Assembly (NCBI GenBank): GCA_964523875.1
Contig: CAZGAS010000070.1
Span: 1-5,362 of the forward strand
Length of the DNA: 5,362 nt
Source of the DNA: JAUVHV01 sp964523875
Lineage (GTDB): Bacteria; Omnitrophota; Gorgyraeia; JABMRG01
Direction: 5' to 3'
Position numbers and translations under genes: made by a program. Position 1 is the stretch's first letter; each line of letters begins with the position of its first letter. This document shows, one piece after another, positions 1 to 5,343 of the stretch. Under the pieces are notes generated by a model that saw only the letters and a list, made by a program, of their open reading frames with translations, did no database searches and had not been told where the DNA came from.

Positions 1-65
1 ACGAAGCACTTTAAAATTAATTTGGGTAACATTTAATGTGAGTCAATTCGTATAGGTTCACCTGC

Positions 66-94
66 TTGACTTCTTTTACTAAGTATGGTATACT
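66..94 (+). promoter_or_regulatory. sigma70-type promoter of the 506-residue membrane protein gene
   Basis: A -35 box TTGACT (66-71) and a -10 box TATACT (89-94) are separated by exactly 17 bp; each box matches the consensus at five of six positions. The start of transcription would be near 101, giving a leader of about 55 nt before the ATG at 156. The -10 box lies inside a large palindrome described separately, so this promoter is probably controlled. The first 60 bases of the window show no gene, only AT-rich sequence with an 11-bp palindrome (29-39) of unknown meaning. Confidence 0.7.
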
Positions 95-102
95 TATTAA
101 AA
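74..102. repeat. 29-bp near-perfect palindrome over the -10 box, candidate operator
   Basis: Arms TTTTACTAAGTAT (74-86) and ATACTTATTAAAA (90-102) pair at 12 of 13 positions around a 3-bp centre, GGT (87-89). The only mismatch is 79 against 97. The whole -10 box and most of the spacer fall inside, which is where a dimeric repressor would block RNA polymerase. It lies almost entirely upstream of the predicted transcript start, so it should not act as an RNA hairpin for the downstream gene. A terminator for an unseen upstream gene is an alternative, but the stem is very AT-rich and no T-run follows. Confidence 0.5.
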
Positions 103-155
103 ACTTTATAAATACACGTAATTATATGTCAATTTATAAGGTATTAGCATAACTT

Positions 156-1676
156 ATGATTATAAAAAGTGATATGAATAAGATAAAACATGCAATAGCC
201 TTGCTTTTAAGTATTACTCTTGTAGCGATGACACTGCCAACCGATGTCAGTGCACTCAGGCCAAAATCTCACAGGGCATCTTTTCGGCAGTCAGCTGATG
301 AGTCGCCTGCTGTTAATAAAGCATTGCTGTCTGCCCAGGACAGCAAAATAAGTGATTCTGTTAAGTCTCGTATAAAAGACCCCTTCAAAAGCAAGCGCTC
401 ATTATTAGCTATTCTCAAGAAATCGTTTATTGCCTTCACAGCGCTGGTTTTACTGTTTTTAAATATATATATATTATGGCCGGCCTTTACACAGTTTTCA
501 AGCTCTACCCGTGAATGGAATAATATGTCTGCAGTAATTGACAGCATACCCAGGTATCGAGACTTTTCTGAAATGGTACTTTATCTGAAAAATGCCGTAA
601 AACAGGATTACGCTGTTTATGTATTATACTGCGTACACAAAGACATAGACGCTTTTTATGAAATCAAACCTGCTCTTGATGTGATCTTTGATGCTGCAAA
701 AAAAGAAAAAAAACAACTATTTATATACCAGGAAGATGCCCCGTTATTTTCGGACAAGTTAATCGAACAGGGTTTAACGGGCAGGGACCCTGTAAAAGGA
801 GAGTTTACTGATAAGGGCTATAAAAAAGCTCTCTTAGAATATATCCGCTCTGGAATTGATATTTCACAGAAATCCTACAGCAATCAATGGTGGAAGGCAT
901 TCGGCAATGAATATCTACAAAAATATAGAAAAAAAGACGCTAAAAAATCCTTTGGCGAAGGCACGGCAGAATATCTGTTTGATATGGCAAATAAGGGCTT
1001 TATTTTTACAGAGGCCCATGAACCGCACTCTGTGGAATCCTGCCTTAAGACACTGGATGTCAAAATCTTATGGGATGAGCTGATAGAAAAACAGAGAAGA
1101 TATGATTTAATGAATGAATACACAATACATCAAAGAGAAAGAGACAGTGCAAGAGACAATGCCCAGGTAGATTCGATAGCTAAGATTTTCAACGTAACCC
1201 CTTCCCAACCTATTGTGATAATAAGAGGCGCGGGCCATCGGCAGCTTTTACGTTTTCTACGCGATAAAGGCTATAATGTATATCCATTTATCTCGGAAGA
1301 ACACAGGCAGTCTTTCGATATAATATACGGCCTTGTCAGAAAAGTAAAATTGGATAATATCAGATACGGAATACTAAATGTATCCTTAATAGATGTCTCA
1401 TATATATTCAGCATATGGCTGATAATGCTGTTAAAAAGAAAGATAAGGATAGTAGGAATACAAGACGAAGAACAGGAAGTTAAAGCATATCCGCACCCGC
1501 CTGAAAAAGATATACCTGCGAAACTCCGACCTGAAGATCAGCCTGATCAACTAAAAATAGATCTCGTAAGCCCAGGATCTGCTGCAAAGAGCACTATTGA
1601 GCAGCCAGTGCAAGTGAGAACCGAACCTGTTCAATTAGGCCCATTCACTGTAAAGAGAATCCTATCAGCTGCTTAA
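156..1676 (+). CDS. membrane-anchored protein of unknown function with SALRP N-terminal motif
   Basis: I do not recognise a named family over the full length. Residues 7-33 form a signal-peptide-like segment (basic MNKIKH, then a hydrophobic core), followed by 'SALRPKS' (33-38). A second hydrophobic segment (about 90-110) should anchor the protein, leaving a large charged domain (about 120-400). Around 355-380 the run 'IVIIRGAGHRQLL' followed by 'KGYNVYPF' recalls the C-terminal GxGH region of TraB/GumN- or ChaN-like folds. 'TEAHEPHS' (285-292) could supply further active-site acidic and histidine residues. A weaker hydrophobic stretch lies at about 405-426, and the last ~70 residues are a Pro/Glu/Lys-rich tail with another LRP. 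The start is uncertain: ATG 156 has only a distant AAGG (138-141), while ATG 174 (codon 7) gives a more classical signal peptide. It appears to be a single-gene unit. The coding call is firm; the TraB/ChaN likeness is weak inference. Confidence 0.85.
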   Translation: MIIKSDMNKIKHAIALLLSITLVAMTLPTDVSALRPKSHRASFRQSADESPAVNKALLSAQDSKISDSVKSRIKDPFKSKRSLLAILKKSFIAFTALVLLFLNIYILWPAFTQFSSSTREWNNMSAVIDSIPRYRDFSEMVLYLKNAVKQDYAVYVLYCVHKDIDAFYEIKPALDVIFDAAKKEKKQLFIYQEDAPLFSDKLIEQGLTGRDPVKGEFTDKGYKKALLEYIRSGIDISQKSYSNQWWKAFGNEYLQKYRKKDAKKSFGEGTAEYLFDMANKGFIFTEAHEPHSVESCLKTLDVKILWDELIEKQRRYDLMNEYTIHQRERDSARDNAQVDSIAKIFNVTPSQPIVIIRGAGHRQLLRFLRDKGYNVYPFISEEHRQSFDIIYGLVRKVKLDNIRYGILNVSLIDVSYIFSIWLIMLLKRKIRIVGIQDEEQEVKAYPHPPEKDIPAKLRPEDQPDQLKIDLVSPGSAAKSTIEQPVQVRTEPVQLGPFTVKRILSAA

Positions 1677-1697
1677 TATAGCACACCTATATCCTGC

Positions 1698-1722
1698 GAA
1701 TTAAGAGCGTAATTGTTAATTC
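1698..1722. repeat. short AT-rich inverted repeat upstream of the asp promoter
   Basis: GAATTAA (1698-1704) and TTAATTC (1716-1722) are perfect 7-bp inverted arms separated by 11 bp. They lie 21 bp after the stop of the membrane-protein gene and end 4 bp before the -35 box of the next promoter. The position suits a regulator-binding site for the asp promoter. A terminator is less likely because the stem has one G-C pair, the loop is long and no T-run follows. Confidence 0.3.
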
Positions 1723-1726
1723 ACAC

Positions 1727-1755
1727 TTGAAAACCCTGTTTATCAAAGGTACAAT
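1727..1755 (+). promoter_or_regulatory. sigma70-type promoter of the decayed asp operon
   Basis: The -35 box TTGAAA (1727-1732) and -10 box TACAAT (1750-1755) are separated by 17 bp; each matches the consensus at five of six positions. Transcription would start near 1762, about 40 nt before the aspD start codon. The promoter shows no sign of decay although the first two genes behind it are broken. It is the only evident promoter for the cyclophilin-like gene at 2677. Confidence 0.65.
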
Positions 1756-1789
1756 AGCATATACGCAAATTAACCGGCAAAACGATAAT

Positions 1790-1796
1790 AAGGAGG
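1790..1796 (+). promoter_or_regulatory. strong Shine-Dalgarno site fixing the original aspD start
   Basis: AAGGAGG is followed after 5 nt by ATG at 1802. This near-ideal site shows that translation originally began at 1802, not at the TTG at 1840, which has no such site. It is why the frameshift between 1802 and 1840 is read as a lesion and not as a wrongly chosen start. Confidence 0.8.
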
Positions 1797-1801
1797 CACT
1801 A

Positions 1802-1995
1802 ATGAAACGTGTTGTCGCGATGGAAAAAAGTATGAGGGCTTGAGTCCGTTTGAGCTTAAAAACAAGCTGATATCAATGGCAAAGACACATCAGGAGAGGG
1901 TAATGTTAAATGCCGGGAGGGGAAATCCAAACTGGATAGCGACTACACCGCGCCAGGGGTTTTTCCAGCTGGGTTTATTCGCTACGGAAGAGTCA
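1802..1995 (+). pseudogene. aspD: aspartate 4-decarboxylase, N-terminal remnant (frameshifted, truncated)
   Basis: The intact enzyme is a PLP-dependent aspartate beta-decarboxylase (aspartate to alanine plus CO2) that supplies alanine to the AspT antiporter. From 1840 the frame reads 'LSPFELKNKL' and then 'MLNAGRGNPNWIATTPR' and 'FFQLGLFA', the characteristic N-terminus of this family. The true start at ATG 1802 is in another frame: it reads MKRVVAMEKS and stops at TGA 1841. Adding one A to the A6 run (1824-1829) restores MEKKYEGLSPFELK, so a single-base deletion is evident. The match ends around 1995 ('ATEES'), after which the sequence is aspT in a different frame. Only about 65 of the family's usual ~530 residues remain; the catalytic core with the PLP lysine is gone, so no activity is possible. 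Family identification is from recalled motifs but is quite distinctive. Confidence 0.85.
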
Positions 1996-2669
1996 CCAGG
2001 CAGGGCCATGAGATACCGATTACTCCAAGTACAGTGATACAAAAATGCGATACCTTCCAGGTTGCCGGCGCCAGAGATGATGTTGAAAATATAGTTAAGA
2101 TTCTCGGTTACCCGGAACGTTCTACCATGGTCACTGACCTGATAACAGTAGGCATAGGCTGTGTACTCGGTACACTCATAGGACTTTTGGCAATACCTAT
2201 TATGGGCATACCTATCACACTTGGCGTATGAGGCGGTGTACTGGTATCAGGCCTATTCTTCGGATGGCTTCGTTCTATCCATCCAACATTCGGCCAGATA
2301 CCCGGCGGTGCCCAGTGGATATTCACTGATTTCGGGCTGAACCTCTTTATAGCTTGTGTAGGTTTAACTGCCGGAGCGCAGGCAGCATTACAGGCACTCA
2401 AAACAACAAGGGCAACGGTATTTATAGCGGGCATGATACAACCCCTTGTTCCCATGATAGTAGGATTAATATTCGGGATGCTGGTTATTAAGATGAACTT
2501 TGTCTTGCTGTTAGGGGCGCTTGCCGGCGCGGGGACTGTTACACCGGCGCTGAATTCTTTGCAGGAGGATGCTAATAGCTCTACCCCGGTACTTGGTTAT
2601 ACTGCCCCGTATGCCTTTGGTAACGTTTTGCTGACCGTCTGGGGAACCATATTAATAAACGTAATGTAA
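1984..2669 (+). pseudogene. aspT: aspartate:alanine antiporter, C-terminal remnant with in-frame stop
   Basis: Intact AspT exchanges external aspartate for internal alanine and, with AspD, builds proton-motive force. It has two membrane halves flanking cytoplasmic RCK_C (TrkA_C) domains, about 540-560 residues. About 228 codons remain. They begin inside the last RCK_C domain ('RVTRQGHEIPITPSTV'; the usual GD motif reads CD at 2046-2051). The second membrane half follows: 'TDLITVGIG', 'GLFFGWLRSIHPTFGQIPGG', 'FGLNLFIACVGLTAGAQA', then 'LAGAGTVTPALNSLQ' and 'LGYTAPYAFGNVLLTVWGT', ending at TAA 2667. A TGA at 2229-2231 interrupts 'LGV-GGVLVSG' where the family has glycine (probably GGA to TGA). 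There is no start codon or ribosome site of its own, and the frame differs from the aspD remnant it is fused to. Automatic annotation would show it only as small hypothetical fragments. Confidence 0.85.
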
Positions 2670-2676
2670 ACTCTTT

Positions 2677-3039
2677 ATGAAAAAAATAATAATTAACCAG
2701 GAAGGCATAGAGCTCGAGGTAAAGCCGATAGATTGCCCCGCGTTACGTGCCATTGACCGGGTATTACCAGTAACATCCAGGGTAGAGGTCTGGGGCGATG
2801 AGATATACTTTGATATCAATGTTGCCGCGCCCGCGGAAGGGGCGACTATAGATGTCAATGTTGGGGATGTAGCTTACTGGCCCGAGAGCAGGTGCCTATG
2901 CTTATTTTTTGGAAAGACTCCTATGAGTGTTACTAATAAACCTGTTCCCGCTGGTGAGGTTGTCATTGTGGGAAAGACAGCCCTTAATCCTGAGAGTTTA
3001 CGCAAGGTCGGGCCAGGATCAAGGATTATGGTATGCTAA
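2677..3039 (+). CDS. cyclophilin-like fold protein (DUF369 / TM1367-like)
   Basis: This 120-residue soluble protein matches the bacterial/archaeal Cyclophil_like family (Pfam PF04126, formerly DUF369), small beta-barrel proteins that resemble cyclophilin. Their activity is not well established; a peptidyl-prolyl isomerase role should not be assumed. Visible landmarks are 'VEVWGDEIYFDI' (36-47), the signature 'GDVAYWPESRCLCLFFGKTP' (63-82) with the usual YWP and LFFG motifs, and 'VVIVGK' (95-100). Length and both ends look complete and there is no lesion. It starts 7 bp after the aspT stop with no clear Shine-Dalgarno sequence, so it probably relied on coupling to aspT translation or reads poorly now. 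Its transcript most likely comes from the asp promoter at 1727-1755. Confidence 0.8.
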   Translation: MKKIIINQEGIELEVKPIDCPALRAIDRVLPVTSRVEVWGDEIYFDINVAAPAEGATIDVNVGDVAYWPESRCLCLFFGKTPMSVTNKPVPAGEVVIVGKTALNPESLRKVGPGSRIMVC

Positions 3040-3066
3040 AACAGAAAACACTGCTTTTACTCTGTT
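3040..3066 (+). terminator. weak hairpin after the cyclophilin-like gene, possible terminator
   Basis: AACAGA (3040-3045) and TCTGTT (3061-3066) are perfect 6-bp arms immediately after the stop codon. An inner AAAA/TTTT pairing around a CACTGC loop is also possible with a bulge. No T-run follows, so intrinsic termination would be weak. I list it because it is the only structure between this gene and the next promoter. Confidence 0.2.
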
Positions 3067-3091
3067 GTAACCCATCTCCCTAAAGACATCC

Positions 3092-3139
3092 TAAAAAGTG
3101 TTCAAAAGCTACAAAAAGTCCTTGTAAAAAGTGTTCAAA
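3092..3139. repeat. 15-bp direct repeats at the ATPase promoter, candidate operator
   Basis: TAAAAAGTGTTCAAA occurs identically at 3092-3106 and 3125-3139, 33 bp apart start to start, close to three helical turns. A partial third copy, AAAAAGT, sits between them at 3113-3119. The downstream copy covers the end of the -35 box and most of the promoter spacer; the upstream copy would lie about 52-66 bp before the transcript start. Same-face spacing and overlap with the promoter suggest a cooperative repressor site. No binding protein can be named from this window. Confidence 0.5.
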
Positions 3140-3150
3140 TAGGTTATAAT
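3122..3150 (+). promoter_or_regulatory. promoter of the DUF4143 ATPase, predicted leaderless
   Basis: The -35 box TTGTAA (3122-3127, four of six matches) and a perfect -10 box TATAAT (3145-3150) are separated by 17 bp. Only seven bases separate the -10 box from the ATG at 3158, so transcription should start at or next to that codon. There is no Shine-Dalgarno sequence in front of the gene, which agrees with a leaderless mRNA. Confidence 0.65.
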
Positions 3151-3157
3151 TGCAAAT

Positions 3158-4483
3158 ATGAAAAGATTTATATGGGATAATCTGATAGAATGGCAAAAAA
3201 AGGCGGATCGAAAGCCATTGATCCTCAAAGGAGCACGCCAAATTGGGAAAACCTATACCCTTAAGGCTTTTGGCGCACAACGCTTTTCTCAAGTGCACTA
3301 CGTAAATTTTGAGAAAAATAAGCAATTAGGCAAGATCTTTGAAGGAGATATTAGTCCGCTCAATATACTTCAGGGCCTAAGTTTTCATCTCAATGCTTCA
3401 ATAGATGACAAAAACGATCTTCTTATCTTTGATGAAATCCAAAATGCTCCCAGAGCATTGACCAGCTTAAAATATTTTCATGAAGAATTGCCTAAATTGG
3501 CTATCTGCGCGGCTGGTTCATTATTGGGAATTCAGTTATCCGATGAATCTTTTCCAGTAGGCAATATTGAGTTCTTAAATATGTTTCCTATGTCATTTGA
3601 AGAGTTTTTAAGGGGAATAGACGATATAAAGTCCTTTGAATTCCTTCAAAACCATAAGAAAACTGACCCTATACCTTCAATTGTTCATGCCCATCTCTGG
3701 GAACAATTTAAAATGTATCTTGTCGTTGGCGGGTTACCTGAAATCATTAAAACTTTTGTGGAATATAAGGACAATCTATTTATCGCGTCGCAAAAAGTAA
3801 GAGAGAAGCAGAGTAATTTGTTGTTGACTTATATTGCTGACATAGCAAAACATTCAGGTAAGCAGAATGCCATGCATATAGAAAGATTGTGGCGTAATAT
3901 CCCTGCGCAACTTGCTAAGACTCAAAACGGTTCTGCCGCGAAGTTCAAATTTAAAGGGATTATTCCGGGAATTAGCAGATATTCAAAGCTAGCTGGAAGT
4001 ATCGACTGGTTGTTCGCGGCAGGGCTCATACTAAAAGCGCATATTGTCAATAATGGAGAACTCCCTTTTTCGGCGCATATAACTGAAAATAGTTTTAAAT
4101 TGTATGTCTTTGACGTCGGCTTATTAGGTGCTTTAAGTGACTTGCCCCCGGAGTCTATTATGAAATACGAGTATGGTACATACAAAGGCTACTTCGCGGA
4201 AAACTTTGTGGCACAGGAATTTATCTGTTCAGGTGTAAAAGAATTGTATTGCTGGAAAGAAAGATCCTCAGAAGTAGAGTTTCTAAGAGAGGTTAACGGC
4301 GATATTCTACCCATCGAAATAAAATCAGGATGGGTGACTCAAGCAAAGAGTTTAAAAGTCTTTGCTCAAAAATACCCCCCAAAATACAGAACAATTTTCA
4401 GCGCGAATAATATTTTTATCGATACTGCTAATAAGGCCCGCAAATACCCGTTATATTTGGCTTACTATTTTCAGGCAGAGTAA
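3158..4483 (+). CDS. AAA_14 / DUF4143 family ATPase
   Basis: This 441-residue protein belongs to the widespread ATPases with an N-terminal AAA_14 domain and a C-terminal DUF4143 domain. Their cellular role is unsettled; DNA-related and mobile-element-associated roles have been suggested. Visible motifs are Walker A 'GARQIGKT' (25-32), Walker B 'LLIFDEIQ' (88-95) and a sensor-like 'AAGSLLG' (118-124). 'YLVVGGLPE' (187-195), 'YVFDVGLLGAL' (316-326) and 'GYFAENFVAQE' (344-354) mark the DUF4143 part. Near the C-terminus, 'SSEVEFL' (370-376) and 'LPIEIKSG' (384-391) form a PD-(D/E)xK nuclease-like signature, with Glu where many members have Asp (EvDF). Length is normal and all ATP-binding motifs are intact, so it should be functional. 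The gene ends with tandem TAA codons and has its own repeat-flanked promoter, apparently without operon partners. Nearby decay and the single-gene organisation fit an accessory gene, but this does not show recent transfer. Confidence 0.93.
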   Translation: MKRFIWDNLIEWQKKADRKPLILKGARQIGKTYTLKAFGAQRFSQVHYVNFEKNKQLGKIFEGDISPLNILQGLSFHLNASIDDKNDLLIFDEIQNAPRALTSLKYFHEELPKLAICAAGSLLGIQLSDESFPVGNIEFLNMFPMSFEEFLRGIDDIKSFEFLQNHKKTDPIPSIVHAHLWEQFKMYLVVGGLPEIIKTFVEYKDNLFIASQKVREKQSNLLLTYIADIAKHSGKQNAMHIERLWRNIPAQLAKTQNGSAAKFKFKGIIPGISRYSKLAGSIDWLFAAGLILKAHIVNNGELPFSAHITENSFKLYVFDVGLLGALSDLPPESIMKYEYGTYKGYFAENFVAQEFICSGVKELYCWKERSSEVEFLREVNGDILPIEIKSGWVTQAKSLKVFAQKYPPKYRTIFSANNIFIDTANKARKYPLYLAYYFQAE

Positions 4484-4512
4484 TAAAAGCACCTAAATGG
4501 TTAAAACTTTTT

Positions 4513-4617
4513 ATGAAACTACTCCCAAACAGACTATGCAGGCAAAGATACAGAGCGCAATTCAGCATCAGAAACTGGTTCCTTAAAAAGATTGGGAAAA
4601 AAAGAAAAAGGAGGTAA
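4513..4617 (+). CDS. possible basic micro-ORF upstream of the Bax-inhibitor-like gene
   Basis: An ATG at 4513 opens a 34-codon frame beginning MKLLPNRL and ending in a strongly basic run 'FLKKIGKKRKRR'. Its TAA (4615-4617) falls between the Shine-Dalgarno site and the ATG of the next gene, an arrangement that could couple their translation. Against it: there is no ribosome site in front of 4513, the basic tail is what a purine-rich ribosome-site region encodes by chance, and another frame (4497-4586, 29 codons) is open too. It may simply be a spacer. Confidence 0.15.
   Translation: MKLLPNRLCRQRYRAQFSIRNWFLKKIGKKRKRR
4607..4614 (+). promoter_or_regulatory. strong Shine-Dalgarno site of the Bax-inhibitor-like gene
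   Basis: AAAGGAGG is followed after 6 nt by ATG 4621 and preceded by an A-rich tract, typical of an efficiently translated gene. It fixes the start codon. No convincing promoter was found between 4484 and 4606, so transcription may come by read-through from the ATPase gene. Confidence 0.75.
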
Positions 4618-4620
4618 GTA

Positions 4621-5343
4621 ATGCTAAGATCAGGTAATCCCGCGTTAAAGGGCGATGTATTCACGCGTTCAGGCACGGATAGCGCTGGCGGGGTGATGAC
4701 TATCTCCGGCACCACGAACAAGACACTCCTGTTGCTCGTTATAACATTCATCACGGCAGGCCTTGTATGGGGTAACCAGCAGGCTGCCTCGGCCTTTTTG
4801 TTTCCGTCTATAATCGTGGGGCTTATTATCGCCATGGTTACCATATTTAAAAAAGAGTACTCGCCTATAACAGCGCCTCTCTACGCGGCTGTTGAAGGCG
4901 TTGTGTTAGGTACTATATCATCATTTTTTGAGATGAAGTATCCCGGTATTGTCATACAGGCGGTAGCGCTTACCTTTACAACCCTTCTCTGCATGCTGAT
5001 AGCGTACAGAACAGGCATGATAAAGGTGACAGAAAGGTTCAAATTAGGCGTTGTCGCGGCGACAGGCGGCATAATGCTGGTTTATATCGCCAGTATTATC
5101 ATGGGCTTTTTCGGGATCAACATAGGTTTTATTCACGGCAAGGGCTTTTTCGGTATCGGATTTAGCGTCTTTGTTGTTATCATAGCGTCGCTAAACCTGG
5201 TTATTGATTTTGACTTTATAGAGAAAGGCGTCAACCGTCAGGCGCCCCGTTACATGGAGTGGTACGGAGCATTCGCCTTGATGGTAACCCTTATCTGGCT
5301 ATACCTCGAGATACTACGCCTTATGGTTAAACTGCGCAGATAG
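4621..5343 (+). CDS. Bax inhibitor-1 / YccA-type integral membrane protein
   Basis: This 240-residue protein matches the bacterial BaxI_1 branch (Pfam PF12811) of the Bax inhibitor-1 superfamily, seven-helix membrane proteins. Characterised relatives such as Bacillus YetJ are pH-sensitive calcium-leak channels; the role of this branch is not settled. Evidence: the N-terminal 'RSGNPAL' (3-9) typical of the branch; hydrophobic segments at about 34-50, 58-75, 83-102, 108-129, 143-165, 176-196 and 213-235; 'APLYAAVEGVVLG' (85-97); and the conserved end 'NLVIDFDFIEKGVNRQAPRY' (192-211) then 'EWYGAF' and 'LIWLYLEILRL'. Acidic residues D196 and D198 in the sixth-helix region are candidates for the pH/ion-sensing aspartates of the superfamily. 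Length is complete. The stop is TAG, and the 19 bases left in the window show no terminator. Confidence 0.92.
   Translation: MLRSGNPALKGDVFTRSGTDSAGGVMTISGTTNKTLLLLVITFITAGLVWGNQQAASAFLFPSIIVGLIIAMVTIFKKEYSPITAPLYAAVEGVVLGTISSFFEMKYPGIVIQAVALTFTTLLCMLIAYRTGMIKVTERFKLGVVAATGGIMLVYIASIIMGFFGINIGFIHGKGFFGIGFSVFVVIIASLNLVIDFDFIEKGVNRQAPRYMEWYGAFALMVTLIWLYLEILRLMVKLRR

Noticed and set aside
1824..1831. Programmed -1 frameshift at AAAAAAG joining the aspD start to its body
   Set aside because: The A AAA AAG heptamer is in the wrong phase relative to the ATG 1802 frame (codons are GAA AAA AGT), so tandem slippage does not work. The gene is truncated downstream anyway.
1984..1995. Real AspD-AspT fusion protein
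   Set aside because: The two parts are in different reading frames, and the AspD frame stops at 2035-2037 shortly after the join.
1840..2037. A genuine 65-residue small protein starting at TTG 1840
   Set aside because: Its sequence is the conserved N-terminus of aspartate decarboxylase, it lacks a ribosome site, and its last ~13 residues are aspT sequence read out of frame.
2108..2455. Antisense open frame of 115 codons
   Set aside because: It is a shadow of the aspT remnant, with no ribosome site or recognisable motif; its composition is that of the opposite strand of a membrane-protein gene.
2433..2669. A separate 78-residue membrane protein gene
   Set aside because: It is in the same frame as the aspT remnant upstream, begins at an internal methionine without a ribosome site, and is simply the AspT C-terminus.
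3092..3139. Start of a CRISPR array
   Set aside because: There are only two full 15-bp copies with an 18-bp gap, shorter than CRISPR repeats and spacers, no cas genes are present, and the second copy lies within a promoter.
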